Of a stretch of DNA of 64,000 nucleotides, positions 62,947 to 64,000 are shown piece after piece. Under the pieces are notes generated by a model, which saw only the letters and a list, made by a program, of their open reading frames with translations, was not told the origin of the DNA and did no database searches. Within the stretch, counting starts at the first letter, position 1. Every line of letters begins with the position of its first letter. This stretch comes from Alternaria dauci (Eukaryota; Ascomycota; Dothideomycetes; Pleosporales; Pleosporaceae). A program made the position numbers and the translations under genes. Location of the stretch: contig NC_091272.1 of assembly GCF_042100115.1 (NCBI RefSeq), positions 3,286,001 to 3,350,000 on the forward strand. The letters run 5' to 3'.

Positions 62947-64000
62947 TTACGCCCTTGCTATCCAACCACTATGCACAAAGTATTCAAAAAGTTGCGATGA
63001 CTTGCTAGTGTCGATCTTGCAAATCTCTCTGGCCGTCTTTTTCTTCAGCGCGCCGCCATTGTTGAGTGCGGCCCGAAGGATGGTCTCCTTGAGCGCTAGA
63101 TATGGCTTGGGCATGATACGCAATGTGCTGCATATCTCCACCTCCTCTGGATTGAGCAGCTGGAGATCCGCTTTTGACTCTTTGCCAAACTTGAGAGGCA
63201 CGGTATTGGGGAGCGACTTGGGCACGAACTTTGTCTTGGAATGCTGTGGTGTCAAAACGCCATTTGCACCATTGGCGCCGTTCTGAGCGCGATCCGGAGG
63301 TGGCGTCGTGAGACCACTGTTCTGCTTGACGTGCAATGGCAGCTCCTGCGCGAGCAAGGCTGTGGCTGCAGACGGTTGTTCGAAAGGTGGTTGAGGCTTT
63401 GCCATCCTACTGGACGCCAGACGATCAAACTGCCCGACGGGAGGCGGCCGGGTTTGCCGTTGCTGCTTCTCCTGTTCGTATTTCTCCCCAGCTTTGAGAC
63501 TGGTGATCTGCATGTTCCTCCACTCCTGAAGCTGTGAGATGGCCTGCCTGAGATTGTGCTCGTATTCCAGGTCCTTGCAAAACTGCTCAAAGTCGGCATG
63601 CTGCATCATCCTGGCAAACGGCTTCGCCTTGTTCATCAGGTCTTTTTCTTCTTTGGTCCGCTTCTTGTCGGCCAGCTGATTCTTGCGGTACTCCAGTAGC
63701 TGATGCTCGAAGATGATCTTTTTGCGCTCAACTCGGGCGTCTAGGCGGTGGTTGTAGATTTCCATAATGGTCATCTTAAGCTCCATCTCTGGCTCCAGCT
63801 CGCCCGTTCTTGGATTCAAGCCATCACCAGGGTCGAACTGCATGTGCTGCACAGCCTCCTCGGCTTCGTTGAAGTATTCAGTCTCGAACTCCAGACGACC
63901 GGGCATATATCCTTGGACCTCGTGGCAAGCTGGGACACTGGCCGTGGGCTTCTGCTTGGGCGCATCGGGCTCGCGGCCTGCAGCTTCCTCTTTCTTCTTC
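62947..64000 (-). CDS. ADA2: SAGA transcriptional adaptor Ada2, C-terminal part; 5' end off window
   Basis: An open frame of 351 codons plus two edge bases, partial at the right edge. It enters with a Lys/Glu-rich linker and SVPACHEVQGYMPGRLEFETEY, then EAEEAVQHMQFDPGDG, MELKMTIMEIYNHRLDARVERK and FARMMQHADFEQFCKDLEYEHNLRQAI, the conserved Ada2 middle region. The last ~90 residues are a SWIRM domain (ADLQLLNPEEVEICSTLRIMPKPYLALKE, ending EYFVHSGWIARA) that binds DNA or nucleosomes. The N-terminal ZZ zinc finger and SANT domain must lie beyond base 64000. Ada2 stimulates the Gcn5 histone acetyltransferase in SAGA. A Pro/Ala/Asn-rich spacer before SWIRM is longer than in yeast. Confidence 0.93.
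   Translation of the reverse strand, partial: KKKEEAAGREPDAPKQKPTASVPACHEVQGYMPGRLEFETEYFNEAEEAVQHMQFDPGDGLNPRTGELEPEMELKMTIMEIYNHRLDARVERKKIIFEHQLLEYRKNQLADKKRTKEEKDLMNKAKPFARMMQHADFEQFCKDLEYEHNLRQAISQLQEWRNMQITSLKAGEKYEQEKQQRQTRPPPVGQFDRLASSRMAKPQPPFEQPSAATALLAQELPLHVKQNSGLTTPPPDRAQNGANGANGVLTPQHSKTKFVPKSLPNTVPLKFGKESKADLQLLNPEEVEICSTLRIMPKPYLALKETILRAALNNGGALKKKTAREICKIDTSKSSQLFEYFVHSGWIARA

Overview
The window is nuclear DNA of a filamentous ascomycete, most likely a dothideomycete and probably Pleosporales. The grounds are many short GT-AG introns of about 47-70 bp with CTRAC-type branch points, fungal-only families (PTH11-like receptor, NRPS-like stand-alone adenylation enzyme, phenylacetaldoxime dehydratase, PaxU/DUF829 protein), and a full plant-cell-wall toolkit (cutinase, pectate lyase, pectin methylesterase, GH28 enzyme). 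Gene models were spliced by hand from reading frames, splice signals and family alignments recalled from knowledge; no search was run.

Layout, left to right: 1-1786 (-) the N-terminal half of an ABCC/MRP transporter; 3337-4714 (+) a GIY-YIG (T5orf172-type) protein with a membrane tail; 5651-7848 a convergent cutinase/pectate lyase pair; 8239-10182 (-) a secreted amidase-signature enzyme; 11067-12167 (-) a Cys/His-rich nuclear-type protein; 12895-13905 (+) pectin methylesterase; 14268-15606 (+) a DMT/EamA transporter; 16055-17364 (-) a six-exon PTH11-like rhodopsin-fold protein; 18317-19405 (+) aldoxime dehydratase; 20244-23714 (+) a large low-complexity membrane-tailed protein; 23963-25102 (-) Fe-type alcohol dehydrogenase/maleylacetate reductase; 25890-28005 (-) mitochondrial Hsp70; 28635-30821 (+) a DUF2415 WD-like protein; 31480-32949 (+) cystathionine beta-lyase; 33813-34802 (+) an F-box-like protein; 36063-37623 (+) a bestrophin-family channel; 38767-39396 (+) an Arg/Ser-rich protein; 39901-40846 (+) a CHIP-type TPR/U-box ligase; 41717-43531 (+) a free-standing adenylation enzyme, tail to tail with 43564-45012 (-) a GH28 polygalacturonase; 45526-47163 (+) dihydroorotate dehydrogenase; 47714-49452 (-) a 14-TM MFS exporter; 51205-52206 (+) a DUF829 hydrolase; 54498-56587 (-) acid trehalase; 58033-58818 (-) and 59363-60712 (+) a divergent pair of related unknown repeat proteins; 61232-62485 (-) an unknown Ser/Arg/Pro-rich protein; 62947-64000 (-) the C-terminal part of the SAGA adaptor Ada2.

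The set mixes housekeeping (Hsp70, DHODH, Met metabolism, SAGA, CHIP) with secreted plant-polymer degradation and transport genes. There is no single biosynthetic cluster: the NRPS-like, aldoxime dehydratase, MFS, ABC and PaxU-like genes are scattered.

The most striking observation is that six introns, in four genes of unrelated function on both strands, share one conserved internal sequence and a foldable inverted repeat. They look like recently multiplied introner-like elements. Second is the divergent pair at 58-60.7 kb, which shares a repeat motif matching no family I recognise; one partner ends in a J-like HPD segment.
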